This document shows positions 54,415-63,563 of a DNA stretch of 64,000 nucleotides, one piece after another; position 1 is the stretch's first letter, and the number at the start of each line of letters is the position of its first letter. The stretch is from an uncultured Hyphomicrobiaceae bacterium. Lineage in GTDB: Bacteria > Pseudomonadota > Alphaproteobacteria > Rhizobiales > CAMYJA01. The DNA is taken from NCBI GenBank assembly GCA_947258705.1, contig CAMYJA010000006.1:1-64000 (forward strand), written 5' to 3'. The notes beneath the pieces are model-generated. The model was not told the DNA's origin. It made no database searches and worked only from the letters and a program-made list of their open reading frames with translations. Made by a program: the position numbers and the translations under genes.

Positions 54415-55583
54415 GTAAAGATTCCTCCAATCGCCCGACCGTCAGCGCGTGGTGTCCGCATTCCCATCATCGCACCGATTGTGGAGGCCATTTGCGACTG
54501 ATCGAACTGCCGGTCATAGGTTTTATCCCTGACTATGTTCGGGCCGAATATCAATGTCCATATTTCATGTGCGGAGCGGGTGTTGAAATGGTGCTGGAAG
54601 GGAAGGGCCGTCAGGGGATTCGCATCGCGTCCGCAATCGGGAACAATGACGAAAATGGTGCGCCTTCGATAGAACGGATTCCGGTCGGCCAGTTCAACGA
54701 TACGTTCCAGCCCCTTGTCGATGATTGATATGGCTCGTGTGTAGTGGGACTTATTGCCCCAATGAACGTAATCGGGATCCTGGTAGTTGATCATCATCAA
54801 GGCGGGGCGCAAGGTTTTCATGGCGCGCAACGCCAATTCGGTGAGAAGACGGTCGCCCCGGGGATTGATCAGGCCGCTGTCGCGGTAGTCTTTGCGCCAG
54901 TTTTCCCAGAACCGCTCAAGCTCCCGCGTCTGCTTGATGCCGACACCGCGGTAGTCCATCGACTTGAGCTTGTCATATTCTGCTTGCGCCTTTTTCAACT
55001 CCGCTTCATCGGCGCTACGCTCCGCCAATATTTTTCTGAACTTGAAAAGCTTGTAGCGATAGAGACTGAGATTTTCGGACCGATATTTGATGCCGTAATG
55101 CTTGTGCCGGGCGAATGCGAAAAACTCTTCCTGAGGCCGGTCCTCCCCATTGATCAGCAAGGTGCGATGGGCTGGCACCGCATAGGCTTTCCGAAAATAC
55201 TCGAACAATGTCGGTTCGATCGGCTCAAGACGATCTTCCAGAATTTTCGATCCGGCATCTCGCCAGGACATATAACGCCCGGTCAGGATGTTGAGCGTGC
55301 CTTCGGCATGGCTTGTATTCAAACCTTCAAGGTTTTCGATCATCATGTTGGGAATGAGCACGCCACGTTTTACAAGTTTGTGCGCAAGAAAAGGCGCATA
55401 GGTGTGTTTGGGATCGATAGTCTCTCGACGCCGAACGCCACCGCCAAAGCGGACGATGATGACATTGGGCCCGCGATAGGGTGCTTTGGCCCCGGCTGTG
55501 GCCAGAGTGCCTGCGTTCCCGAGCAGGGCTGCCGTGGCGCCCAGCCCAAGGTTAAACTGTCTGCGTCCAATAATGTCCGGCAT
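54411..55583 (-). CDS. Tat-exported alkaline-phosphatase-superfamily protein
   Basis: The 390-residue protein begins with a twin-arginine signal (GRRQFNLGLGATAALLG) and an alkaline-phosphatase-like core: an N-terminal VIIVRFGGGVRRRETID, LNTSHAEGTLNILTG, and a late metal-site-like segment IVPDCGRDANP. The usual first metal-binding Asp is not obvious in RFGGGV, so hydrolase activity is unsure. It is upstream of, and coupled to, the membrane protein gene. It may be a sulfatase- or phosphatase-type enzyme of the periplasm. Confidence 0.68.
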   Translation of the reverse strand: MPDIIGRRQFNLGLGATAALLGNAGTLATAGAKAPYRGPNVIIVRFGGGVRRRETIDPKHTYAPFLAHKLVKRGVLIPNMMIENLEGLNTSHAEGTLNILTGRYMSWRDAGSKILEDRLEPIEPTLFEYFRKAYAVPAHRTLLINGEDRPQEEFFAFARHKHYGIKYRSENLSLYRYKLFKFRKILAERSADEAELKKAQAEYDKLKSMDYRGVGIKQTRELERFWENWRKDYRDSGLINPRGDRLLTELALRAMKTLRPALMMINYQDPDYVHWGNKSHYTRAISIIDKGLERIVELADRNPFYRRRTIFVIVPDCGRDANPLTALPFQHHFNTRSAHEIWTLIFGPNIVRDKTYDRQFDQSQMASTIGAMMGMRTPRADGRAIGGIFT

Positions 55584-55955
55584 TTTTCACTCCTGTCGCA
55601 AGGAGATTATAGATCAAAACCGGCAAAATTCGGAATGGGTAATGTTATTAAGTCCATGCTGACGGGTGAACTTTCAAGCGCGGTGCAAAAGAGTTTGTAG
55701 GATAGGATAGAGCCGTCAACAATGTCGAGTTAACCTTGCACTCATGGCTCACCGGTTGGAACGTACCGCTTTTTGAACCGGCCAGTATCATTGTTGATAC
55801 GCATCGAATATTTCTAGGTCCGATCGTGATCCAAGGCTTTTTTCTTCTGATAATCGTGAAATGAACTATCGTTTTTATTTATATCGCCTATTGAACATCA
55901 GAATATAACATGCGTAATCTGGAGTGAATACAGGAGCGGCTTGGGGGGGCAGTTC
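55584..55955. other. Divergent intergenic region, no gene seen
   Basis: AT-rich toward the right, presumably containing promoters for the minus-strand phosphatase-like operon and the plus-strand outer-membrane protein. I see no repeat or known operator. Confidence 0.35.
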
Positions 55956-56912
55956 ATGATCAGATTTTACACGCGATTACAGAACTATTGGCGGGGCATT
56001 TTATGGGCTGTACTCTTTACCTTATCGCCGGTTCATTTTCACATTGTGCCGGTCAGCGCAGCCGAGCGGGGCGTAAGCACCTTTATCCCGGGGACTTACG
56101 GAGATTTTGCGGTCGCCCTAACCCCGGCTCCTGGTGTCTATGTACGTGAAACCGTTTTCAGCTATTCGGCGGACCGGATCAGCCGCGGTGCATTGACCGC
56201 AACCATCGACGTGGACTACTGGGTCAATTACAATCTGTTATCCTTCGTGACGGACTGGACCCTTCTTGGCGCGCGTTACAACTTCGCTTTCGGCATTCCG
56301 ATTGTAGATGGGGACGTCGATCAGACCCTATCGGCCGCACCCCAGTTTAATTTCTACGATGACCGTCAGGCCACGGGAGATTTTTTCTTTGTGCCGATAT
56401 CCCTGTTCTGGAAACTGGGATCTCTTTCGCTCAATCTATATGAATATGTCGTCACGCCGACCGGTGCTTTCGCGCGTAACAAACTCGCCAATTCAGGATT
56501 TGGACATTGGGCGTTTCAAACGCATCTCGCAGCCACATGGATCAATCAGAAAGGCGGCCAGGAAATATCGCTTAATCTCGGCCATGTGTATAATCTCGAA
56601 AATCCGGACACGAACTATAAAACCGGTCAGGAGGCATTCGCCGAATATCTGTTTGCTCAATATCTTTCACCTCAATTCGCCATCGGTGTTCAGGGATATT
56701 TTTACCGGCAATTGACAGGCGACAGCGGCAGAGGCGCCAGTTTCGGAGGCTTCAAGGGATCGAGCGCAGGGATTGGACCGGCTATTTTGTGGAACACCAA
56801 AATCCGCGATCAGAAAATGAGCTTTATCGGTAAATGGCTGCATGAATATGATGCGGAGAACCGCTTTAAAGGCGACTTTGTTTTTGGGACGCTTGTTCTC
56901 TCATTCAATTGA
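55956..56912 (+). CDS. Outer-membrane MetA-pathway-of-phenol-degradation-type protein
   Basis: With ATG 55956 (GGGGGG six nt upstream) the product has 318 residues: a signal peptide ending around SAAERG and a mature part of alternating beta strands ending in an aromatic-like strand (DFVFGTLVLSFN), typical of outer-membrane barrels. Segments such as FGIPIVDGDVDQTLSAAPQ and YDDRQATGDFFFVP match the phenol_MetA_deg transporter family. It probably lets a hydrophobic or aromatic compound cross the outer membrane; the substrate is unknown. Confidence 0.75.
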   Translation: MIRFYTRLQNYWRGILWAVLFTLSPVHFHIVPVSAAERGVSTFIPGTYGDFAVALTPAPGVYVRETVFSYSADRISRGALTATIDVDYWVNYNLLSFVTDWTLLGARYNFAFGIPIVDGDVDQTLSAAPQFNFYDDRQATGDFFFVPISLFWKLGSLSLNLYEYVVTPTGAFARNKLANSGFGHWAFQTHLAATWINQKGGQEISLNLGHVYNLENPDTNYKTGQEAFAEYLFAQYLSPQFAIGVQGYFYRQLTGDSGRGASFGGFKGSSAGIGPAILWNTKIRDQKMSFIGKWLHEYDAENRFKGDFVFGTLVLSFN

Positions 56913-56941
56913 CCGCAAGCGGCCCTCTTGAACCCGGGGCA

Positions 56942-58261
56942 TCAGGGCCAGCGCGTCAGGCGCCAACCTGCCTTTATGGCGTCGTGTTCATTGCAGAACC
57001 AGCGTTCGCCCTTTGCCGGCTGAATTTTGATCCGGTCATATTGGTTTGACCAGGGAAGGTAATAGACGTGGCCTGCGCCAGATATATTGCCTTTCACCGG
57101 GCATCCCTCGGGGGCGCGCCGCTTCGCCAATTGCCAGCGCTGCTCACGGTAATTCCATGGCGTGTCGCTGGTTGCGCGCCAAATGCCAATTCTTTTTTTC
57201 CGCGCCTCGGTCTCTACCGCCTTGTAATTTCCCGGATCTCCGGGAGCCAACCAGGCAAGGCCCGCGCGCATCATATGGGCGCCGATATCCCGACCGGCTG
57301 ACCGGCACCGGCCGATGAGGCGGCCCAAATCGTCGATGCCTGTACGGGTGCATGTTACCTCGCGCTTCCCGATCAGCCTGCTCAATTGCCTTACGGCCTT
57401 TTCGCCGCATTTCCACTGGGACCGTCCACCGGGTCGGCGCTTGCATCTTTGCGCCGGCTCGGGAGCGTCAATTCCATGAAGCCGAATGTAAGTATCGTTA
57501 ATTTTAATGGTATCTGCGTCGATGACGCGAGCGGTCCCCGCAATGACATTGTTCTTTGGCAATTGCGAAAAAAGACCGAGTGAGAAGATGCTCACAGCTC
57601 CTGCGAACACGATAAACGTGAGCGCGCCATAGGCAATAGTCTGCCGCTGATGAACGACTTGCCGTGTAATGACGGCAGTCGCGCGCTGACTGACACTGCC
57701 CATGTCGGACATGGATGCATACAGATTTCTCAGTTGTATGCCGCTCCAGTTGAAACCGGCGATCGCACCTGCCAGCAAATTGCGACCGCTCCAATAAGCG
57801 GCATCGGTGCTTCCCTTGAGAGTTTTCGCACCGATCATTCGACCAACCCTGCCCAATATGCGTGATAAGGAAATTGCACCGCCGGCAATATGTGCGACAT
57901 ACCGTTTCGAAACTCCGGCGATCCTGACGGCCAGGCTGGCCGTCCGGTTGCCTGATCGCCGGGCGAATCCTGCCAGCCAAATCAAGAGCGACTGAAATCC
58001 TTGAGACAGTTTTGATAGATAGACGGGGCCTTTGATTGCGATCCACCGCGATATCGAAATTCTCATCCGGCTGAGTTTGAGCAGGAAATATTCGAAGGAT
58101 GCCCTTAACTTCAGGACCAGGAGCGATGTGCATGTCCGGCAAAAATAGCCCAGCGCCGATAATTGCTCCTCGCGCTCTTCGCGTCGCATTCTGACTTGGG
58201 TTTTCTCATGTGTGATCCACTCAAAACCCTCTTCCTTTTTCCGCCAGGGTAAAGTGAGCAT
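56942..58261 (-). CDS. Membrane-anchored nuclease, SNase (thermonuclease) fold
   Basis: The 439-residue protein has a SNase domain at about 235-345: IDADTIKINDTYIRLHGIDAPE keeps the calcium Asp pair, Arg and Glu of staphylococcal nuclease, and DDLGRLIGRC supplies the second Arg, so catalysis is plausible. A membrane helix (AYGALTFIVFAGAVSIFSLGLF) precedes it, putting the domain in the periplasm. The N-terminal ~200 residues are basic and amphipathic with no known domain. A Cys/His-containing C-terminal tail (PEGCPVKGNISGAGHVYYLPW) is a common extension of exported thermonucleases. Confidence 0.85.
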   Translation of the reverse strand: MLTLPWRKKEEGFEWITHEKTQVRMRREEREEQLSALGYFCRTCTSLLVLKLRASFEYFLLKLSRMRISISRWIAIKGPVYLSKLSQGFQSLLIWLAGFARRSGNRTASLAVRIAGVSKRYVAHIAGGAISLSRILGRVGRMIGAKTLKGSTDAAYWSGRNLLAGAIAGFNWSGIQLRNLYASMSDMGSVSQRATAVITRQVVHQRQTIAYGALTFIVFAGAVSIFSLGLFSQLPKNNVIAGTARVIDADTIKINDTYIRLHGIDAPEPAQRCKRRPGGRSQWKCGEKAVRQLSRLIGKREVTCTRTGIDDLGRLIGRCRSAGRDIGAHMMRAGLAWLAPGDPGNYKAVETEARKKRIGIWRATSDTPWNYREQRWQLAKRRAPEGCPVKGNISGAGHVYYLPWSNQYDRIKIQPAKGERWFCNEHDAIKAGWRLTRWP

Positions 58262-58747
58262 GACCAGTACCTTTATTCACACCGCCCGTTGCCGCTCTCA
58301 TCATCGCTATTATAACATCGCATTTCGATCGGGTAACAAAACAAATATCGCCACTTCATTAATCGAATTGCCCACAGCTACTGTTGGTTCAAGGAATGCC
58401 GTGACCTGGACCGGAGGGTGTGCAGGAGGTATTTCCAGATAAAAGTCAGGATGCCCATGCGAAATTCGCGTGGCTGCCTGCCTTTGCGAAACGGTAAGCT
58501 TCTTTTTCTAACCCACTGGAAATCATGGGTAAATTCTTCTTGTACCGGCATTTTAATCGATCTCCCCGCAGTCCAGCCGCGTCTGAAATATCGCGCGTTG
58601 GCCATAATTCTAGATTTGCGGCTGATTCGGTTCTATCTCCGGTGGAATTTTTCCACAGGGAGAGGCGGTCGCGGTGGTTTGGTTGGGATTGGGGTGCTTG
58701 GAGAGACTTCCAGGTCTGGGGATTTGGGAGGCCGTTAAATCAGTCCG
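58262..58747. other. Region between nuclease and kinase genes, mostly non-coding
   Basis: Two minus-strand genes flank this 486-nt gap. Apart from a possible 57-residue ORF listed separately, no gene, repeat or RNA is recognised. It should hold the nuclease gene's promoter. Confidence 0.35.
58378..58551 (-). CDS. Possible 57-residue basic protein, unsupported
   Basis: A minus-strand ORF downstream of the kinase gene, with GGGGAG about 10 nt before ATG 58551 (MPVQEEFTHDF). It is strongly basic with a C-terminal hydrophobic stretch (MGILTFIWKYLLHTL). No family is recognised; it could well be chance. Confidence 0.2.
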   Translation of the reverse strand: MPVQEEFTHDFQWVRKRSLPFRKGRQPREFRMGILTFIWKYLLHTLRSRSRHSLNQQ

Positions 58748-61354
58748 TCAGCGTGCAGCTATCTCGCGTCGCGAGGAGGGGCGTATGGTCCAGACGCGTA
58801 TTGTCCCGTCATCGCTGCCGGATACGATTTTGCGGCCATCGGCGGAGAAGCCCACAGTGCGTACTGAGCCCTGGTGTCCCTTAAACGTTCGCAGCAGGCG
58901 TTTGCGGCGGACGTTCCATAGGCGGACCGTCCCATCTTCTCCAGCACTGGCAAGCAATTTCCCATCGGGGGAGAACCTGGCCATGAAAATTCGGCCCTTG
59001 TGTCCGCGCAAGGTTCTCCGTGTACGGGAAGATTTTGCCGACCAAAGCTTCAGGCGTCCGTCCAGTCCGGCGGAAACCAGATAGCGCCCATCCGGTGAGA
59101 AGTGAATCGAACTTACCGCCCGCTTATGGCCGCGGAATTTTCGGATGAGTTTTTTTCTGGTGACGTCCCAAAGCTTGATCACGCGATCCGCACCAGCGGT
59201 GGCGACCAGATTTTGGGATTTTATCACCGCAATGGCGTAAACGGCGCCCGCCCCGCTTTCAAGGGTCAAATATGGAGTGCGCTCCCCGTTGCGCCACAAT
59301 TTTACCGCGCCGTCCTGACCGGCTGAGAAGAATTCCGTATCCTTTCGGCCAAAGGCAACCGAGTGCACAAGGCCATTATGGTGCCGGATCTTTTGTATCG
59401 TTTTGCCTGTCCGCCGGTTTTTCAAGCTGATCACACCATTAGCCCCCGATGCGAGCAGCATGTCGTCGCGAATATCGAGGGCGGTAATCGAGCTTTGCTC
59501 TTTGGAGAGTATCCGGTCCTGCCTTCCGCTTTTGAGGTTCCAGAGGCGGAGCCGCTCATCAATACCACCCGAGATGATATACTTTCCATCCGGGGTGAAA
59601 ATAGCGGTCTGCACCATGCCGTCATGGCCGCGCAGGATCTGCACATTTCCGACCGGCACTGCGGGGGTTGAAACAAGTGCGCGCCGCAGCTTTCCGACGT
59701 TGGCGATCGTGCTGGCATAGGATTTTTCGATATTGTCCTTCAGCACCGGCCAGTCGCGCTTGAAATTTCCAAGCGCTGCCTCGGCCTTGTTCACGTAACG
59801 GGCGGGGATCCATTCCTGCCTGACCGCCGCGCCGGTAAGCATGATTGCGATGATGGAGAACGACATGATTGCGTGAGTGCGGAAAAAATTCAGCACCGGC
59901 ATTCCTTTTGACCCACCGTTTCCGGCCATACGCGCGGCCCCTCCCAACAATGCCTTCAAGAGCAGGTAAACCGGGGAGACTATGGCCGCCATGATATGTG
60001 TTAAAAGACTGCCCGCGCTCGTCGCTGCACGGTATATCCGTGTCATCGGGATGTCGATTTCCGGCGTTATTGCAGCGGCGCCATTGCCGTCCGCAGCTTT
60101 GTGCATGCCAAAAAAACCAAGCCCGTCTTTTGACTTTTTGCTCTCGGCGAATAAATTCTGTGCGGCCATATCTCCCGATGGGCGGACCTCTGCCAGCCTG
60201 TTGGCAAGGCTGCCGGCCGCAGCGGCATCACTGGCATTCGGTGCGGAGGGAATGCGATCGGTATCAGACTGGGGGGGCGCGGAGCCGGGTCGTTGTTTGT
60301 TAATCCTGCGAAAGCGAAGAAAGTCAGGCACGTGCGGCATGGTGGCTGCTGCCACCGTCGGACCCAGACCATGGGTGAGTGCGCGCGTCGGGCGGTACGT
60401 CAATTGCTTATCCGCTTGAAGCATCGGTGGATTGGAGCCGATCTTTACCGTCTCGCCTGTCTCGGCAGCGGCGATCCCGTCCGGTTCGATCAATGCATCG
60501 CGCCATTCGCCGATATGGGAAGGTCTTCGCTCCGGCTTGACTTCCAATGCCCGATCGATAGCCCTCAAAAAACTCTCGCGATAACGGCCCTTCGCCGTTT
60601 CAAAAGCGCTTTTGTGGTTGTCGTCGGTCACGCGGCCAGGTGCATCGAGGGGCCGTTTTCTGGTTATTGCGTAATAGAGCGTTGCTCCCAGGGAATATAT
60701 ATCCGTCCAGGGGCCCTGCTGTTTGGCATTTACGGCATATTGCTCAAACGGCGAATAACCGGGCTTGACGATTGCGCTCACGGTTTTGGAATGCTGGGCG
60801 ACATCGCCCCTGGCAGAACCAAAGTCGATCAAAACCGGCGCGCCGTCTTCACGGATCAGAATATTATCCGGCGCAATGTCACGATGGAGTAAATCCGCGT
60901 CATGGATGGTTTCCAGCGCCGGAAGTATTTTTTCGAGCAGTGCGTCGAGTTCAGACTGCAATGGCGCCCGGCCGAGCATGTCTAGCCAGTTCTTCAGACT
61001 CTGACCATTTTCATGATGCAGAACCATATAGGCGGTATTGTTCTCGCGGAAATAGCGATAAACGCGAACAATATTGTCATGATTGAATTTGGCTAGAATC
61101 CGGGCTTCGTGGATAAAGCGATCGAGACCCCAGACATAACGGTCCTTACCCTTTTTGCCCTTGGACCGTACCAGCATACTCCCTTCGCGAACCGCCAGGC
61201 CGGTCGGGAAATATTCCTTAATGGCGACCATGCGCTTCAAGGTTTCTTCTTCGGCCAGATAGGTAATACCGAATCCACCCGAGCCGAGTACATTCTTGAT
61301 GCGGTATTCCCCAGCTAGCCGGGTCTCCGGAGCTAATGCCTGCGGATTGTCCAT
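58748..61354 (-). CDS. Membrane Ser/Thr protein kinase with C-terminal WD40 propeller
   Basis: The 868-residue protein has an intact Hanks-type kinase domain (about 15-290): Gly-loop GSGGFG, Lys46 in VAIK, catalytic Asp159 in HRDIAPDN and DFG at 177-179. A linker follows, then a membrane helix (about 493-511, MSFSIIAIMLTGAAV) and seven WD40 repeats (about 572-860; e.g. GHKRAVSSIHFSPDGRYLVS). Seven repeats fill a complete beta-propeller, which should face the periplasm and could bind a ligand or partner. It is divergent from the FHA and PP2C genes, its likely readers and erasers. The target protein is not known. AGGGG precedes the ATG. Confidence 0.9.
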   Translation of the reverse strand: MDNPQALAPETRLAGEYRIKNVLGSGGFGITYLAEEETLKRMVAIKEYFPTGLAVREGSMLVRSKGKKGKDRYVWGLDRFIHEARILAKFNHDNIVRVYRYFRENNTAYMVLHHENGQSLKNWLDMLGRAPLQSELDALLEKILPALETIHDADLLHRDIAPDNILIREDGAPVLIDFGSARGDVAQHSKTVSAIVKPGYSPFEQYAVNAKQQGPWTDIYSLGATLYYAITRKRPLDAPGRVTDDNHKSAFETAKGRYRESFLRAIDRALEVKPERRPSHIGEWRDALIEPDGIAAAETGETVKIGSNPPMLQADKQLTYRPTRALTHGLGPTVAAATMPHVPDFLRFRRINKQRPGSAPPQSDTDRIPSAPNASDAAAAGSLANRLAEVRPSGDMAAQNLFAESKKSKDGLGFFGMHKAADGNGAAAITPEIDIPMTRIYRAATSAGSLLTHIMAAIVSPVYLLLKALLGGAARMAGNGGSKGMPVLNFFRTHAIMSFSIIAIMLTGAAVRQEWIPARYVNKAEAALGNFKRDWPVLKDNIEKSYASTIANVGKLRRALVSTPAVPVGNVQILRGHDGMVQTAIFTPDGKYIISGGIDERLRLWNLKSGRQDRILSKEQSSITALDIRDDMLLASGANGVISLKNRRTGKTIQKIRHHNGLVHSVAFGRKDTEFFSAGQDGAVKLWRNGERTPYLTLESGAGAVYAIAVIKSQNLVATAGADRVIKLWDVTRKKLIRKFRGHKRAVSSIHFSPDGRYLVSAGLDGRLKLWSAKSSRTRRTLRGHKGRIFMARFSPDGKLLASAGEDGTVRLWNVRRKRLLRTFKGHQGSVRTVGFSADGRKIVSGSDDGTIRVWTIRPSSRREIAAR

Positions 61355-61731
61355 TTTCCCCTATACGTCTCTGAACAGAGACCAGCCTCGTTTTTATTTC
61401 TCCGCCCGCCATAACCAAAGGATGAGGCAATAATTTGTTGGCAGGGTCGGCTGGGGAAAAAAATCATCCGTAGTGACGTCTTTGCAACAGGTCTCCGCCT
61501 ACCCGGCTCCTGCCCGAGAATAAACACAGTTCCAGCGTAATGCGTGATTTGTCACATGCATGATGGAGGTCGATAGGTCGTTTGAACACTCTCGATACAT
61601 TTCTTTTTTCCGAGAATGGTTCATTCCTGTCTTTGCGCTTATTCGAGGCACGTTTGGCGCGGTCGACCCCAGAAGCTGACGGCCCCCGAAACTTCAATTT
61701 TTTCAATTTCGACTGATATCAGGAGAACAGT
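61355..61731. other. Divergent intergenic region, no gene seen
   Basis: Holds the divergent promoters of the kinase and the FHA genes. I see no clear operator or repeat. Confidence 0.35.
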
Positions 61732-62556
61732 ATGGGGCAGAGCAACTTACCGAACACTACTGAACCAAATAGTGGAACCACCAGCGGGAATGCAGGTGGA
61801 CGCAGCCGCGCACGATCGTCTCTTCGAACGGCTTTAAACGCTCTTATGATGTCGGATGAGCGTAAAAGGGACGGCAAGCCCGGTGAAATTACACTTGAAA
61901 TGGAAAAGGATCCTCACAGCCTGAGCCGGTCCCAATCCAGAAAGAAATCCGATCGTTCAGAGAGAACCCAAGACAGAGAGGGAGTGCGTAATATGAGTAT
62001 GACAGCGAATAATGAAATCAATCATTCGGGCAATAGCGAGCCGATTAGAATTGGTCGACGCGGTGGACATGGTTCGAAAGACGCTCCGATCACGATACAG
62101 GCCGAGCCGATAAATGACGGTTCTGACGCATCGGCCAAGAAAACGCAGATGGTCCGAGGTGAACAGTCAATAAAGCGATCGGGTTTTCATCAGGAACCGG
62201 TTGTCGGATGGCTGGTTGTCATTGGTGGTCCGGGGCTCGGCGCCTATCGTCCAGTCTTTGAAGGCAACAATACGCTTGGCCGCTCCGAGTCGCAGCGCAT
62301 TCCCATCAATTTCGGTGACGAATCCATCTCGGGCGAGGAGCAGGTCTATATCCGCTATGATTCGTCCGACAAGAATTTCCTGCTTGTTCCCAATTTGACC
62401 AAGACCAATGTGGTTGCCGTCAATGACGAAAAACCGACATCGGCTGTACCTCTGAATTCGATGGATGTTATAACTGTCGGACGGACCCAGCTGGTTTTCG
62501 TGCCATTTTGCGGCGTGGAGTTCGACTGGTCCGAATTAAAGAAAATTCAGAAATAG
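61732..62556 (+). CDS. FHA-domain protein with long basic N-terminus
   Basis: The 274-residue protein has a Ser/Arg/Lys-rich, probably disordered N-terminal ~145 residues and a C-terminal FHA domain (about 160-260): NNTLGRSESQRIPINFGDES keeps the phosphothreonine-binding Arg, SISGEE keeps Ser but has Glu for the usual His, and LTKTNVVAVN keeps Asn. It could bind phosphothreonine with altered specificity. AGGAG precedes the ATG. It is followed 42 nt later by the PP2C gene. The Ser-rich N-terminus is a candidate substrate of the divergent kinase. Confidence 0.82.
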   Translation: MGQSNLPNTTEPNSGTTSGNAGGRSRARSSLRTALNALMMSDERKRDGKPGEITLEMEKDPHSLSRSQSRKKSDRSERTQDREGVRNMSMTANNEINHSGNSEPIRIGRRGGHGSKDAPITIQAEPINDGSDASAKKTQMVRGEQSIKRSGFHQEPVVGWLVVIGGPGLGAYRPVFEGNNTLGRSESQRIPINFGDESISGEEQVYIRYDSSDKNFLLVPNLTKTNVVAVNDEKPTSAVPLNSMDVITVGRTQLVFVPFCGVEFDWSELKKIQK

Positions 62557-62598
62557 AGATTGGGCTTCACTGACCGGTCAAATAGTGAGAGTTCATCA

Positions 62599-63429
62599 AT
62601 GACCGCTCAATTCGAGCATGCTTACGGGGCTATTGTCGGGTCCCGGGCCACACAGGAAGATGCCTGCGCGTTCGCACTGCTGGACGGGCAGGCCTCCCGG
62701 CTTACGGGCACGACCATAGCTGTTCCGGATTCTTCAAGCGCCACGATCGAGCTTGCCGGATCGCAGGAGCTGCTGGCCGTTCTGGCCGACGGAATGGGCG
62801 GCCATGTCGGCGGAGCGAAAGCGTCGAACCTTGCCTGCCAGAAATTTATCGATGACTATTCCGACCGCACGGGTTCGGTTTCCGAACGGCTCATGGAGGC
62901 GCTGGTCCAGTCCAATAGCGCGATCGACGAAGAAGTATGCCTCGATCTCTCCCTTAGCGGCATGGGCTGCACGCTTATCGGCGCCATTTTTAGAGAAGGC
63001 GGCCTTCGCTGGGTAAGCGTCGGAGATTCGCTTCTTTATGTTTGCCGAAAGGGCGTCCTTTATCATCTCAACGAAGACCATTCCATGGCGCCGGTGCTCG
63101 AGCAACTCGTTGAGGCGGGTGAGATGAGCGCTTATGAGGCGAAATGCCACCCCTCGCGCAATGCGCTGCGCTCGGCTGTCACCGGGAATACGATTGAGAT
63201 TATCGACCTCAATGATGAAGTTTTCGAACTCGAGAATGACGATACTATTGTCATCGCCAGCGATGGTCTCCTCTCAATTTCCGAAAATAAAATTACCGAA
63301 ATCATCGCGGCCAGCAAGGCGGGGGGAGCAGAGAAAATTGTGTCCGAATTACTCGCGGCGGTCGAGGCTGCCGGTGATCCCTATCAGGACAATACGACCA
63401 TCATGACCGTTAAGCCCATTCTGGATTGA
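62599..63429 (+). CDS. PP2C-family Ser/Thr protein phosphatase
   Basis: With the ATG at 62599 the product has 276 residues and the full set of PP2C motifs: GSRATQEDA, LLAVLADGMGGHVGG, SVGDSLLYV, VIASDGLLS and DNTTIM. The metal-coordinating Asp residues are present, so it should be an active Mn/Mg-dependent phosphatase. It has no membrane segment. Located after the FHA gene and opposite the kinase, it most likely reverses the kinase's phosphorylation. Confidence 0.92.
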   Translation: MTAQFEHAYGAIVGSRATQEDACAFALLDGQASRLTGTTIAVPDSSSATIELAGSQELLAVLADGMGGHVGGAKASNLACQKFIDDYSDRTGSVSERLMEALVQSNSAIDEEVCLDLSLSGMGCTLIGAIFREGGLRWVSVGDSLLYVCRKGVLYHLNEDHSMAPVLEQLVEAGEMSAYEAKCHPSRNALRSAVTGNTIEIIDLNDEVFELENDDTIVIASDGLLSISENKITEIIAASKAGGAEKIVSELLAAVEAAGDPYQDNTTIMTVKPILD

Positions 63430-63563
63430 GTGCCCCACAACTGAACATTCAATCTGTCTACACAGGCTGGTGATGATTGAAAAGTCCGGCCGGAACCCGA
63501 TCTCGATTGTCCCGCCGCAAGCAAGCGATTGAGCGTGCCGCTTTATTTCAAACGATTAATTTC

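Noticed and set aside
54744-55700. 318-residue plus-strand ORF
   Set aside because: Antisense to the Tat-exported phosphatase-like gene; no domain or signal.
58748-63429. Type VI secretion phospho-regulation genes (PpkA/Fha/PppA)
   Set aside because: No T6SS structural gene is visible, and the kinase ends in WD40 repeats, which PpkA lacks. The similarity is only at the level of the trio.
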